Shown: positions 24,968 through 32,560 of the stretch, one piece after another | Layout: the number at the start of each line of letters is the position of its first letter | How positions within the stretch are numbered: the stretch's first letter is position 1 | DNA from: Stutzerimonas stutzeri | GTDB lineage: Bacteria > Pseudomonadota > Gammaproteobacteria > Pseudomonadales > Pseudomonadaceae | Assembly (NCBI RefSeq): GCF_019090095.1 | Contig: NZ_JAGQFP010000002.1 | Location: 1,426,001 to 1,490,000, forward strand | Direction of reading: 5' to 3' | DNA: 64,000 nucleotides | Position numbers and translations under genes: made by a program | Notes under the pieces: generated by a model | Database searches by the model: none | Told to the model about the DNA's origin: nothing | The model's input: only the letters and a program-made list of their open reading frames with translations

Positions 24968-25008
24968 ATGTACTTTCAGTTCCGTCATAATATGTACTTC
25001 AGGTTCAC
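24968..25008. promoter_or_regulatory. Right operator region (OR-like) between repressor and Cro-like genes
   Basis: Two related words sit head to tail: ATGTACTTTCAGTTCC (24968-24983) and ATGTACTTCAGGTTCAC (24992-25008). They lie between the divergent repressor and Cro-like genes. A third copy lies in the left operator. Confidence 0.6.
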
Positions 25009-25031
25009 ATTTACGCCGAGGAGGCGCCGTA

Positions 25032-25367
25032 ATGAGCGCGATAAAAGAGGCAGTGAAATGCGTAGGCGGCGCGAAAGCAGCAGCGAAAGCGTGCGGCGTC
25101 AGCGTGCGGGCCATCTACAAGTGGATCGCCGCTGACGCGCTGCCTCGCACCGAGTACACGGGCGAGACCACGTATGTGGCCAAGCTGGCTGAGGCGGCCG
25201 CGAAACAAGGCAAGCCCTTCGACTTCAATCGCCTCAAAGCTGTAGCCGCGCCGCGTAAGGCTGGCGAGACCACTGATGACAGCCAGCTCGGCGATCGCCG
25301 GGCCGGGGAGCGGCGTTCCGGTGATCGTCGTGAAGGCGATCGGCGCGAGGGCGACCGCCGCGCTTAA
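25032..25367 (+). CDS. Cro/YdaS-like regulator with a repetitive arginine-rich tail
   Basis: 111 residues. The first 65 form a helix-turn-helix of the Cro/YdaS type (IKEAVKCVGGAKAAAKACGVSVRAIYKWIAADALPRTEY). The last 25 are built from GDRR/GERR units (GDRRAGERRSGDRREGDRRE...), an unusual charged repeat. Divergent from the repressor across shared operators, so it should start the lytic programme. AGGAGGCGCCGTA is the ribosome-binding site. Confidence 0.85.
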   Translation: MSAIKEAVKCVGGAKAAAKACGVSVRAIYKWIAADALPRTEYTGETTYVAKLAEAAAKQGKPFDFNRLKAVAAPRKAGETTDDSQLGDRRAGERRSGDRREGDRREGDRRA

Positions 25368-25706
25368 CGAACAACACCCGCCGCACACTCACCACCGCGC
25401 AGAGCGGGGCGGCGGTGCCGGTACCGGGAGGCTCACCACCAGACCGGTATCGGCAGGGCTTGAAGCCCGGGAGCAACAAACCTGACGCCACGGCGGCAGG
25501 GAGATGTAGAGGCTGGAACCAAGGCGCCCACTCACCAAAGTAAAGAGCCTTGATCCAGCGGTCCGGTAGACGGGTACCACCCCTGACTACCTCAACAGTC
25601 AGCCCGCCGAGACACAGCAATGCTTAAGCGGGCGACGACTGCTGTAGCCATAGAGTAGGGCAATTGCCCGACGAATGGCTACGGCGTTACCGGGGCATTA
25701 AAGACC
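25368..25706. other. 339-bp stretch between the Cro-like and CII-like genes without a clear gene
   Basis: No frame has a convincing start and composition. A 12-bp palindrome, GGGCAATTGCCC at 25658-25669, lies 37 bases before the CII-like gene and could be a regulator site. The region may also encode a small RNA; I see no strong terminator. Confidence 0.5.
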
Positions 25707-26204
25707 ATGAGTCGCAAAGACCTTTTGCCGGCCGCCGGGCCGGTACTCAACACCCGGCAGGCGCTGTACCGCGCCACGCGCGATGCGGTTGGCGGGCAGA
25801 ACAGTGTGGCGCTGTCGATCGGGATGGACCCGGACGAGTTGAGCAAGCGCCTGAACCCTACGGGCGGCCGCCCGATGCACCCTGAGCTGATCGAAGAGAT
25901 CGTCGCTACGACGCGTGATCCGCGCCTGCTGGCGGCGCTCGTGCGTCCGGCCGGGGCGGTGGCGTTCGTGCCGCAGCCGGTACCGGCCACGCGCGATGCG
26001 TTGCGCGCGCTGGGCAAGCTGCTGCAAGCCGAGGGCGAGTTCGTCGGCAGCCTGCACGATGGTGCAGCGGACAACGTGTGGGAGCACCACGAGGTGGAAA
26101 CCCTGCGCTACCACGCGCACCGGATGATCGGCGAAATCCTCGGCATCGTGGCCGGTGCCGAGCAAGCGATGGAGCAAGCATTGGAGGAAGTGGCCCATGG
26201 ATGA
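25707..26204 (+). CDS. CII-like phage regulatory protein (CP76 type)
   Basis: 165 residues. TRQALYRATRDAVGGQNSVALSIGMDPDELSKRLNP forms a helix-turn-helix matching the CII/CP76 family of phage 186-like regulators. HPELIEEIVATTRDPRLLAAL and a long C-terminal helix follow. It would favour lysogeny by activating the repressor or integrase. It overlaps the next gene by 8 bases. Confidence 0.75.
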   Translation: MSRKDLLPAAGPVLNTRQALYRATRDAVGGQNSVALSIGMDPDELSKRLNPTGGRPMHPELIEEIVATTRDPRLLAALVRPAGAVAFVPQPVPATRDALRALGKLLQAEGEFVGSLHDGAADNVWEHHEVETLRYHAHRMIGEILGIVAGAEQAMEQALEEVAHG

Positions 26205-26418
26205 GCATTTGATCGAGCTGGCCGAACAGGCCCAGGCCGAACAGATTCAGCGCGCCATCGACAGCCGCGTGCAGTACCAGGGCGTGAGCCTGACCAAGTG
26301 CGAGGAATGCGGCGGCGAGATTCCGAAGGCACGGCAGGAGGCGGTAAAGGGCTGCCGGTTGTGCTTTGACTGCCAGACGCTGGCTGATGAGTGCGCGAAG
26401 GGGGTGCGGCGTGGTTGA
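26197..26418 (+). CDS. TraR/DksA-like zinc-finger protein
   Basis: 73 residues from the ATG at 26197. An N-terminal helix (LIELAEQAQAEQIQRAI) is followed by a C4 zinc finger (CEECGGEIPKARQEAVKGCRLCFDC), the standard TraR pattern. TraR-like phage proteins bind in the RNA polymerase secondary channel and mimic DksA with ppGpp. Confidence 0.88.
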   Translation: MDEHLIELAEQAQAEQIQRAIDSRVQYQGVSLTKCEECGGEIPKARQEAVKGCRLCFDCQTLADECAKGVRRG

Positions 26419-27187
26419 GCGTATTGATGCGGTGGCCCCGGCGCAGGATGAAATGGTCGTCTATCGCGCCGTGAACCAGTTCGGCAGCGATTGCCACTTT
26501 GGAGTCGAAAGCCTGGCGTGTGTATGGGCGGGCACGAAGGGGACGGTCGAGAGGGTAACGCTGACGCCAGTGCCGGAGTTCAGTGTCGTCACCACCCGCC
26601 CCGCGCAGCAGCCGGTCGAGGGTATTCACTCCAATCCGTACCCGGCTAAATGCCCGGTGACCGGCTTGCCGTACTTCATGCACCTTGAGCATCCAGAGCT
26701 TGGGGTTATCCCAACATTCGGCGGCCCATTTGACAGCTACAGCATTCCGTATCCAGAAGGATCGCCGGACGATCCATGGCATCAGCGGCAGCTGGTTTCG
26801 CACCGCTACTGTCATGACAAAGGTTATTGGGTCGATGACGAGTTTATTCCGCTGCGCATCATCCACGAGGATGTTCTGTCGGACCTTCAGGATGACGCCG
26901 CCCCTGTCGCGCAGACCGAGCAGCAGCCGGTGGCGTGGGCGCGCCAATGCGACATGACCGACCCAGAAGGCGTCATGTTCGTCAGCCTCTACGAGTACCG
27001 GAAAACCGGATACAGCGTTCCACTCTACGCTGCCCCTGTCGCGCAGACCGATCTCGCCGCCCGCGTGGCCGAACTCGAAACCCAGCTCAGCCAGCAGCAC
27101 GAAGCCCACCGCAAAACCTGGCGGCAGCTCGAGCAGGCGCAGGCCGAGCTGGCGGCGTTGAAAGCGGGAGGGCCCGCCCATGGTTGA
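26411..27187 (+). CDS. Ea22-like phage protein with duplicated APVAQT segments
   Basis: 258 residues from a GTG at 26411 that overlaps the upstream stop. The middle and C-terminal parts repeat AAPVAQT, then end in a coiled coil (LAARVAELETQLSQQHEAHRKTWRQLEQAQAEL). This modular layout is typical of Ea22/DUF551-type accessory proteins in early phage regions. Function unknown. Confidence 0.6.
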   Translation: MVERIDAVAPAQDEMVVYRAVNQFGSDCHFGVESLACVWAGTKGTVERVTLTPVPEFSVVTTRPAQQPVEGIHSNPYPAKCPVTGLPYFMHLEHPELGVIPTFGGPFDSYSIPYPEGSPDDPWHQRQLVSHRYCHDKGYWVDDEFIPLRIIHEDVLSDLQDDAAPVAQTEQQPVAWARQCDMTDPEGVMFVSLYEYRKTGYSVPLYAAPVAQTDLAARVAELETQLSQQHEAHRKTWRQLEQAQAELAALKAGGPAHG

Positions 27188-28217
27188 GCGCGTACCGCTG
27201 ACGCTGGCCGATCTTGGCGAGCTGCTGCAATACATCGGCGCGGATGACCGCGACACCTGGTTGGCGGTGGCCATGGGAGTGAAGGCTGAGTTCGGTGAAG
27301 CCGGGTTCGATGCCTGGAACGCCTGGAGCCAGACCGGCGAGGGTTACAGCGCGGCCGATGCGAAGAGCGTGTGGAAGTCGTGCCGCAAGCGCGGGACGGG
27401 CATGGGCACGGTCATCAAGCTGGCGAAGGACAAAGGCTGGGCGCCACGGCGCGAGCCGATGACAGCCGAAGAGAAGCGGCAGTTGAATGCCGAGGCGGAA
27501 GCACGGCGGGCCGCGCGGCAGGCGGAAGTCGAGGTGGATGAAGCACGGCTGGCGGTGATGCGAGAAGCGGTGGCCCAGGCTTGCGAGCTGATCTTGACGA
27601 AGCACTGCAAGCCAACAGGCGAGAGCCCCTACCTGGAGCGTAAGCAGGTGGGGGCTTTTGGTGTGGGCTTCTTCCATTACACGGTGGTGCTCTCGATCGA
27701 TGACGCGCGGCAGCGCTGCGATGTGTGGGTGGGCAGCGAGACGCGTACCTTTTTCGCGAACCTGCCCAAGCCGCGGCCCGATTCGCTCAGCTTCATGATG
27801 TTCAAGGCCGGGACCATTGCGGTGCCGCTGCGCGATGCGGCCGGCAAGCTGTGGAGCCTGCAGGCGATCAACGAGCAGGGCACGAAGCTGTTCCCGAAGT
27901 ACGGCCGCAAGGCGGGCTGCTTTCACCTGATCGGGTCGCTGGTCGAGGAGGGCGGTTTGTTCGTGGCCGAGGGCTACGCGACGGCGGCCAGTGTGTGGAT
28001 GGCGCTGGAGATGCCAGTCGCGGTGGCGATCGATTCCGGCAACCTGGCGGCGGTGTGCCGCGCGCTTCGTGAGGCGAACCCGACCATTCGCATCGGCATT
28101 GCCGGCGACGATGACCCGACCGTGAAGAACAACCCGGGCCGGATGAAGGCTGAGGCGGCAGCTGCCGAGGTGGGCGGCTTTGCGGTGTTCCCGGTGATGC
28201 CAGGGGAGGCTGCCTGA
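27180..28217 (+). CDS. Phage DNA primase with PriCT and TOPRIM-like domains
   Basis: 345 residues. The N-terminal 75 residues resemble PriCT-2 (GADDRDTWLAVAMGVKAEFG, SVWKSCRKRGTGMGTVIKLAKDKGW). After a charged linker comes the catalytic part, with the TOPRIM-like acidic motif FVAEGYATAASVW and IGIAGDDDPT. It would prime phage DNA synthesis together with the next gene, which starts within its stop codon. Confidence 0.8.
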   Translation: MVERVPLTLADLGELLQYIGADDRDTWLAVAMGVKAEFGEAGFDAWNAWSQTGEGYSAADAKSVWKSCRKRGTGMGTVIKLAKDKGWAPRREPMTAEEKRQLNAEAEARRAARQAEVEVDEARLAVMREAVAQACELILTKHCKPTGESPYLERKQVGAFGVGFFHYTVVLSIDDARQRCDVWVGSETRTFFANLPKPRPDSLSFMMFKAGTIAVPLRDAAGKLWSLQAINEQGTKLFPKYGRKAGCFHLIGSLVEEGGLFVAEGYATAASVWMALEMPVAVAIDSGNLAAVCRALREANPTIRIGIAGDDDPTVKNNPGRMKAEAAAAEVGGFAVFPVMPGEAA

Positions 28218-29878
28218 TGGATTGGAATGATCTGCATGTGAACTGGGGCGTCGAGGCGGTTGCGCAGCAGCTGCAAGCGGCGCTGGACGCTGGTGAGCCT
28301 TCCCCGGCCCCATCCGAGGCCGAAGCCGCCGCGCCGGCCAGCTCCTCCGATACCGGGGGGCAGGGGGCGGGGCTCTCGGCCGAGCAGGTGCTGCGGCGTT
28401 TCGCGCTGGTGGAAGGCACGACGCACGTCTGGGACCAGGATAAGAAGGCGGTGATGAAGAAGTCGGCCTTCGAGGCGCTGGTGGGCAAGCCGCTCGCCAA
28501 GGGCTGGTTGGACGATACGGCGAAGAAGCTGATCGGCGCCGATGCGGTACGGGAGATCGAGCAGGCACGGCGGATGGCCGGCAAGAAGGCCGGTGCGTTG
28601 GGCATGCCGCCGACCGAACGCTATGTGTACATCGACGGGACGAAGGATGTGTGGGACCGCGAGAAGAAGCGGCGCATTCCGGAAGGTGCCGTGAAGATGG
28701 CGCTGGGCGATGCGTACGCGCTGTGGCTGAACAGTGCCGAGCGGCGGACGGTGGACGTGGACCATATCGTCTTCGACCCGACGATGACGAAGGACCCGGC
28801 GGTGTACATCAACACCTTCGAGGGCCTGCCGCTGGAGCCGGTGCGCAATGATGAGGCGTGCGCGAACCTGCGCTGGCTGATCTCCTTTCTGTGCAACCAC
28901 GAGGAAGCGGCGCGCGACTGGCTGATGAAGTGGCTGGCGTTCCCGCTGCAGCATCTGGGCGCGAAGATGGACACGGCGGTGCTGATGCACTCGGTGATGG
29001 AAGGTTCGGGTAAGAGCCTGTTCTTTGCCGACACGATGGGCGCGCTGTACGGGCAGTATGCGGCGACGGTGGGGCAGACGCAGCTCGAATCGAACTTCAA
29101 CGCGTGGCAGTCCCGCAAGTTGTGGGCGGTGTTCGAGGAAGTCGTCTCGCGCGACCAGCGTTACAACCAGGTGGGCAAGATCAAGCATCTGATCACCGGC
29201 AAGACGGTGCGGATGGAGTCGAAGTTCATCAACGGCTGGGAGGAGGCGAACCATATGAACGCCGTGTTCCTGTCCAACGAGATCTTGCCGTGGCCGATCA
29301 GCGACAGCGACCGGCGGCTGCTGGTGATCTGGCCGCATGAGACGCTTCCGGAGGAACGCCAGAAGGCAATCGGTGCCGAGTTGCGGGGCGATGGCGTGGC
29401 GGCGCTCTATGCCTGGCTGCTGTCGCTGGACTTGGGCGACTTCGATCAGCGCACCCGGCCCCCGCGTACCGATGCCCGGCAACGCCTGGTGGCGCTGTCG
29501 CGTGCTGGCTGGCAGACGTTCCTGCATCAGTGGCGGATCGGCGAGCTGGGCGTGGGGCTTTGGGGTGCCTGCCTGTCGACGGACCTGTATGCCATGTTCC
29601 TCGAGTGGTGCCAGCGCAACAAAGAGCACGCGATGAGCCAGACGAAGTTCAGCCTGTTCATCAGTGCCGAGGTGGAGAAGACGCGGTCGATCCCCTGGAC
29701 GGATGGGACGAACCGGCGCTTTGGTGCGTTCTTCTTTCCGGATGACCCGGACTCTTCCCTGCCCCCATCTGTGAACGCAGCTGCGCTTGGCCAGCACGTG
29801 GCGGAGTGGCGCGGGAAGGCACGCAAGGCGGGCTGGGACGTGGACGGGTGGGATCACCTGAAGGCGGCTGCAGCATGA
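28217..29878 (+). CDS. Phage replicative helicase (DUF5906-like)
   Basis: 553 residues. Walker A is MEGSGKSLFF (about residue 260). VFEEVVSRDQRYN contains a Walker B-like acidic pair, and FLSNEILPWPISDSDRRLLVIWPHE matches sensor and arginine-finger segments of SF3-like phage helicases. N-terminal 50 residues are low-complexity. It pairs with the upstream primase, and the iteron-like array lies immediately downstream. Confidence 0.8.
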   Translation: MDWNDLHVNWGVEAVAQQLQAALDAGEPSPAPSEAEAAAPASSSDTGGQGAGLSAEQVLRRFALVEGTTHVWDQDKKAVMKKSAFEALVGKPLAKGWLDDTAKKLIGADAVREIEQARRMAGKKAGALGMPPTERYVYIDGTKDVWDREKKRRIPEGAVKMALGDAYALWLNSAERRTVDVDHIVFDPTMTKDPAVYINTFEGLPLEPVRNDEACANLRWLISFLCNHEEAARDWLMKWLAFPLQHLGAKMDTAVLMHSVMEGSGKSLFFADTMGALYGQYAATVGQTQLESNFNAWQSRKLWAVFEEVVSRDQRYNQVGKIKHLITGKTVRMESKFINGWEEANHMNAVFLSNEILPWPISDSDRRLLVIWPHETLPEERQKAIGAELRGDGVAALYAWLLSLDLGDFDQRTRPPRTDARQRLVALSRAGWQTFLHQWRIGELGVGLWGACLSTDLYAMFLEWCQRNKEHAMSQTKFSLFISAEVEKTRSIPWTDGTNRRFGAFFFPDDPDSSLPPSVNAAALGQHVAEWRGKARKAGWDVDGWDHLKAAAA

Positions 29879-29892
29879 CTACGACCGTAAGT

Positions 29893-30185
29893 GTGTTGGG
29901 TTGTGTTGGGTTGTGTCGGGTTGGTTTTGCGAACCCAACACAGGACGAGGCCGCCAACGGCGGGGCTTTGCAGGTGCTGTGTGGGGTGTGTTGGGTTTGG
30001 CTACGCGCGCGCGCATGCGTTGCCGTTTCGGTTGTTCCTTCTGACGGGGAGGTAAATATTCTCTATGCGAGGGCTGAAAAACCCAACAAACCCAACACAC
30101 TCAACACAGACGCCTTGAAAGCATTGATTTATAAGGGTTTTAGCTGTGTTGGGTTTGTGTCGGGTTGGGGTTTTTGTGTTGGGTT
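29893..30185. repeat. Iteron-like array: ten copies of GTGTTGGGTT in both orientations
   Basis: Forward copies start at 29893, 29903, 29913, 29988, 30146, 30157 and 30176; inverted copies (AACCCAACAC/A) at 29932, 30080 and 30089. Two of the forward copies read GTGTCGGGTT. The array fills the 330-base gap between the helicase and the next gene, and no good gene is seen in it. This position and form suggest the phage replication origin. Confidence 0.65.
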
Positions 30186-30208
30186 CGGTTCGGCGGGGGG
30201 GAAACGCC

Positions 30209-30700
30209 ATGATTGAGGCTGTCGAAGCGTTGATGGTGCATTGGGGTGAGCGCTGCCGCGGCGGCCTGGGTGGGCCCGGTGCGGGCGGCTCGTCGCCGCT
30301 GGCGGTGGCGATGCAGTACGGCGGGATGATCCCTACTGGTAGCCGTGGAACGATGGGCCTGGCTGGGGCTGAGGATCGGGCGGCAGAGGAGGTCGACGCG
30401 GCAATCGGCAGCATCAAGCAGAAAGGCTTGGCGGAGGATCGCAAGCTGGCGAAGGCGTGGCGGCTCGCGGGCAACAAAGGGCGGCCGCCGTTCTGCCTGG
30501 AGACGCAGTTGGTCAAGCTGGCGATGGTGCGCTATCTGCCTGACCCGATCCCGACCGTGGCGCAGCAGATGCGGCGCGTGCGCATAGGGTCGGAGCGGAC
30601 CTACCACGAGCGGGTCCAGCAGCTGCACAAGCTGGTCAAGGCTGAGCTGGAGGCTCGGGAGCGGATGCAGCGGGTGCATCGGGGGCGTTACGTCGCGTAA
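30209..30700 (+). CDS. Q-like late regulator (tentative)
   Basis: 163 residues from the ATG at 30209 after GGGGGGGAAA. The N-terminus (EAVEALMVHWGERC) and C-terminal helical part (TVAQQMRRVRIGSERTYHERVQQLHKLVKAELEARERM) look like the short antitermination/late-regulator proteins found between replication and lysis genes of Pseudomonas phages. A strong intrinsic terminator about 200 bases downstream, before the late genes, fits a Q/tR' arrangement. The family call rests mainly on position. Confidence 0.5.
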   Translation: MIEAVEALMVHWGERCRGGLGGPGAGGSSPLAVAMQYGGMIPTGSRGTMGLAGAEDRAAEEVDAAIGSIKQKGLAEDRKLAKAWRLAGNKGRPPFCLETQLVKLAMVRYLPDPIPTVAQQMRRVRIGSERTYHERVQQLHKLVKAELEARERMQRVHRGRYVA

Positions 30701-30955
30701 ATGGCCGGCTGGTGTTCGCCCGGTATAGAGACAGGATTCAGGCAGGATTAAGCCGACATTCGCCAGTGGCGTTAATTCGCTGTTTACGCCTCCGCAGTCG
30801 GGGGGTACAAAGCGCATAACAGGTCAGAGCAGCGCCAAGGCGATGACCGAAACGAGCCTTACTTGCTGTGTCAGGCACAGGCCGGTTCCCCCGCCGGTCA
30901 CCCCTCAAAGCCCCGCCATCGTGCGGGGCTTTGTTTTTTCCGGCTGGAGGTTGTC
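30701..30955. other. Late promoter region (inferred), no gene
   Basis: 255 bases with no good reading frame. By position, the late promoter and any antitermination site for the Q-like protein should lie here, ahead of the terminator at 30907. Confidence 0.4.
30907..30939 (+). terminator. Strong intrinsic terminator before the late genes
   Basis: Ten-bp stem AAAGCCCCGC / GCGGGGCTTT with a six-base loop, then TTG and a run of T. Placed 16 bases before the first holin gene, so late transcription must read through it. Confidence 0.9.
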
Positions 30956-31318
30956 ATGGGCGAGCCAACGAGCGCGGCTGGCGTTGTTGTGGCCGGTGCC
31001 GCTGGCGCTGGGCTGGCTGGGTTCATGGCTGGCGTGAACGGTGACGCGGCGGTCGGTGCGCTGTTGGGCGCGCTGGTGTACGTAACAACGACGCACGACC
31101 TGCCAATCTGGAAGCGGCTGCTGTTCTTCCTGGTGTCTGGCGTGATGGGCTACCAGTTCGCCCCGGCCATTGTCGAGGCGGAGTTTTGGGGTTTGCGCCC
31201 GTTTGCCTACCCGGGCCCGGCCGCGTTCGGTGCCGCCGTGCTGGTCGTGACGGTCGCATTGGCCGCGATTCGTCGGCGCGGTCTGCCAGCAATCGATGAT
31301 GGAGGCACAGATGGTTAG
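30956..31318 (+). CDS. Putative holin (first)
   Basis: 120 residues with about four hydrophobic segments (7-25, 34-50, 55-75, 90-112) and a short charged tail, as in the putative phage holin families. Starts with ATG after GGAGGTTGTC. It overlaps the second membrane gene by 8 bases. Endolysin and spanins are placed far away at the other end of the late operon. Confidence 0.65.
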   Translation: MGEPTSAAGVVVAGAAGAGLAGFMAGVNGDAAVGALLGALVYVTTTHDLPIWKRLLFFLVSGVMGYQFAPAIVEAEFWGLRPFAYPGPAAFGAAVLVVTVALAAIRRRGLPAIDDGGTDG

Positions 31319-31676
31319 TGCTTTGCTGACTCAGGCGACGTTCCTTATCTGTGCCGTGGTGTTCCTGCGGCTATTCACGTATCGGCGCGGCGCTGCGCGG
31401 TTTCGGCGCGGTGTGTCGTGCGTGGCTATGTTGGTTATGGGCTGCGCGGGTGCTGCGGTGATCTACATCCTGACCGGCGAGCTGCGTGTGCCCGTCATGG
31501 CTTGGCCGCTGGTGGTACTGCTGGCGGTATTCGCCTGGGCGGTGTGGCAGAGCGGCGGTAATTTGGCCGGTGCGTTCCGCCCGGGTGGCTGGGATGGTGT
31601 GGAGCGGCGGCAGCAGGAGCGGCGCTCACGGCGGCCGCCATACCGCAACCCGTCAGCGCCGGGGAACACGCGATGA
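31311..31676 (+). CDS. Small membrane protein, second holin or antiholin
   Basis: 121 residues from the ATG at 31311 with three hydrophobic helices (8-25, 38-57, 63-80) and a very basic tail (GVERRQQERRSRRPPYR). It resembles three-helix phage holins. As a pair with the upstream gene it may be holin and antiholin. Confidence 0.6.
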   Translation: MVSALLTQATFLICAVVFLRLFTYRRGAARFRRGVSCVAMLVMGCAGAAVIYILTGELRVPVMAWPLVVLLAVFAWAVWQSGGNLAGAFRPGGWDGVERRQQERRSRRPPYRNPSAPGNTR

Positions 31677-32005
31677 GTAAGCCCAGGCTGAAGATGCGCG
31701 GGTCTGGCCTGAAGATGGCGAAGCCGAGCGGGCCAACGGCGCGCGTGGTGGCTGATCGGCGAATCACTGGACGGCGTTTGCAGTCGAGGCGATTGGAGAT
31801 GTGGCTGGCCGACCCGCATTGTGCTGAGTGCCGGCGTTGGGTGGTGTTTCCCGGTGGGTTCGAGCTCGACCACAAGGTGGCGCTGGGCATGGGTGGTGAG
31901 GACGTCGAGGCGAACTGCCAGATCCTCTGCGTGGACAGCCCGGACGGCAGCCAGATCGGCTGTCACCGCCGCAAGACCGAGGCCGACCTGCAGGGCATGC
32001 GCTGA
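31673..32005 (+). CDS. HNH endonuclease next to terminase
   Basis: 110 residues. The HNH core reads CAECRR...FELDHKVALGMGGEDVEANCQILC...GCHRRKT, with one Cys pair and the His residues of the metal site. HNH proteins just before terS help the terminase cut cos ends in HK97-like phages. A cos site would therefore be expected in the 95-base gap that follows (32006-32100), but I cannot identify it with confidence. Confidence 0.88.
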   Translation: MSKPRLKMRGSGLKMAKPSGPTARVVADRRITGRRLQSRRLEMWLADPHCAECRRWVVFPGGFELDHKVALGMGGEDVEANCQILCVDSPDGSQIGCHRRKTEADLQGMR

Positions 32006-32100
32006 CCGGGGGCGGGTCAAAATATGGGGCTCGCCGCCAGCGGAAACCTCGCCCCCTCCCACGCGCGAAATTAATCCCCTTTAACGGATTTGGTTAAGGC

Positions 32101-32559
32101 ATGGCGTTAACTGAACAGCAGCGCAAATATGCTGAGTCCCGGATGTCAGGTGCATCCATCCGGGACTCCGCATTGGCGGCCGGCTGCCCCGCCAGATCCG
32201 CATCGCAGGCCGGGTCCCGGCTGGAGAGGCACCCCAACGTGCTGGCCCACCTGGCGCGCCTAAAGCACCTTGAGTCGGAGGCGAAGCCGGAAGTGGGCCG
32301 CGATGCGCTGCCGCCTGACGTACAGCTCGGCGACGAATTCTTCGAGGATCCCAAAGACTTACTCCGTCACGCCATGAACGACCGCCGCCTGGACCCGAAG
32401 ACACGCATCCAAGCGGCCGTCGCGCTGCTGCCCTTCGAGCATCAGAAACGCGGTGAGGCCGGCAAGAAAGAGCAGCAGGCGAACGCCGCTGAGTCGATTG
32501 CGACCGGTCGCTTTGCTCCTGCCGCACCGCCGTCGAGGCAGCTCAAACTGGTGAACTGA
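32101..32559 (+). CDS. terS: Terminase small subunit
   Basis: 152 residues with an N-terminal helix-turn-helix (LTEQQRKYAESRMSGASIRDSALAAGCPARSASQAGSRL), a helical centre (DLLRHAMNDRRLDPKTRIQAAVALLPFEHQKRG) and an unordered tail. It recognises phage DNA for packaging. The large subunit starts 2 bases after its stop. Confidence 0.85.
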   Translation: MALTEQQRKYAESRMSGASIRDSALAAGCPARSASQAGSRLERHPNVLAHLARLKHLESEAKPEVGRDALPPDVQLGDEFFEDPKDLLRHAMNDRRLDPKTRIQAAVALLPFEHQKRGEAGKKEQQANAAESIATGRFAPAAPPSRQLKLVN

Positions 32560-32560
32560 C

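Noticed and set aside
25276..25485. Possible gene after the Cro-like gene
   Set aside because: Starts inside the Cro-like gene in another frame and has no domain or ribosome-binding site.
29806..30216. 136-codon frame across the iteron-like array
   Set aside because: The translation is repetitive (VGF, PNKPN) because of the DNA repeats, has no ribosome-binding site and starts inside the helicase gene.
32006..32100. cos site between HNH and terS
   Set aside because: Expected by position, but I could not identify the cut site or flanking symmetry with confidence.
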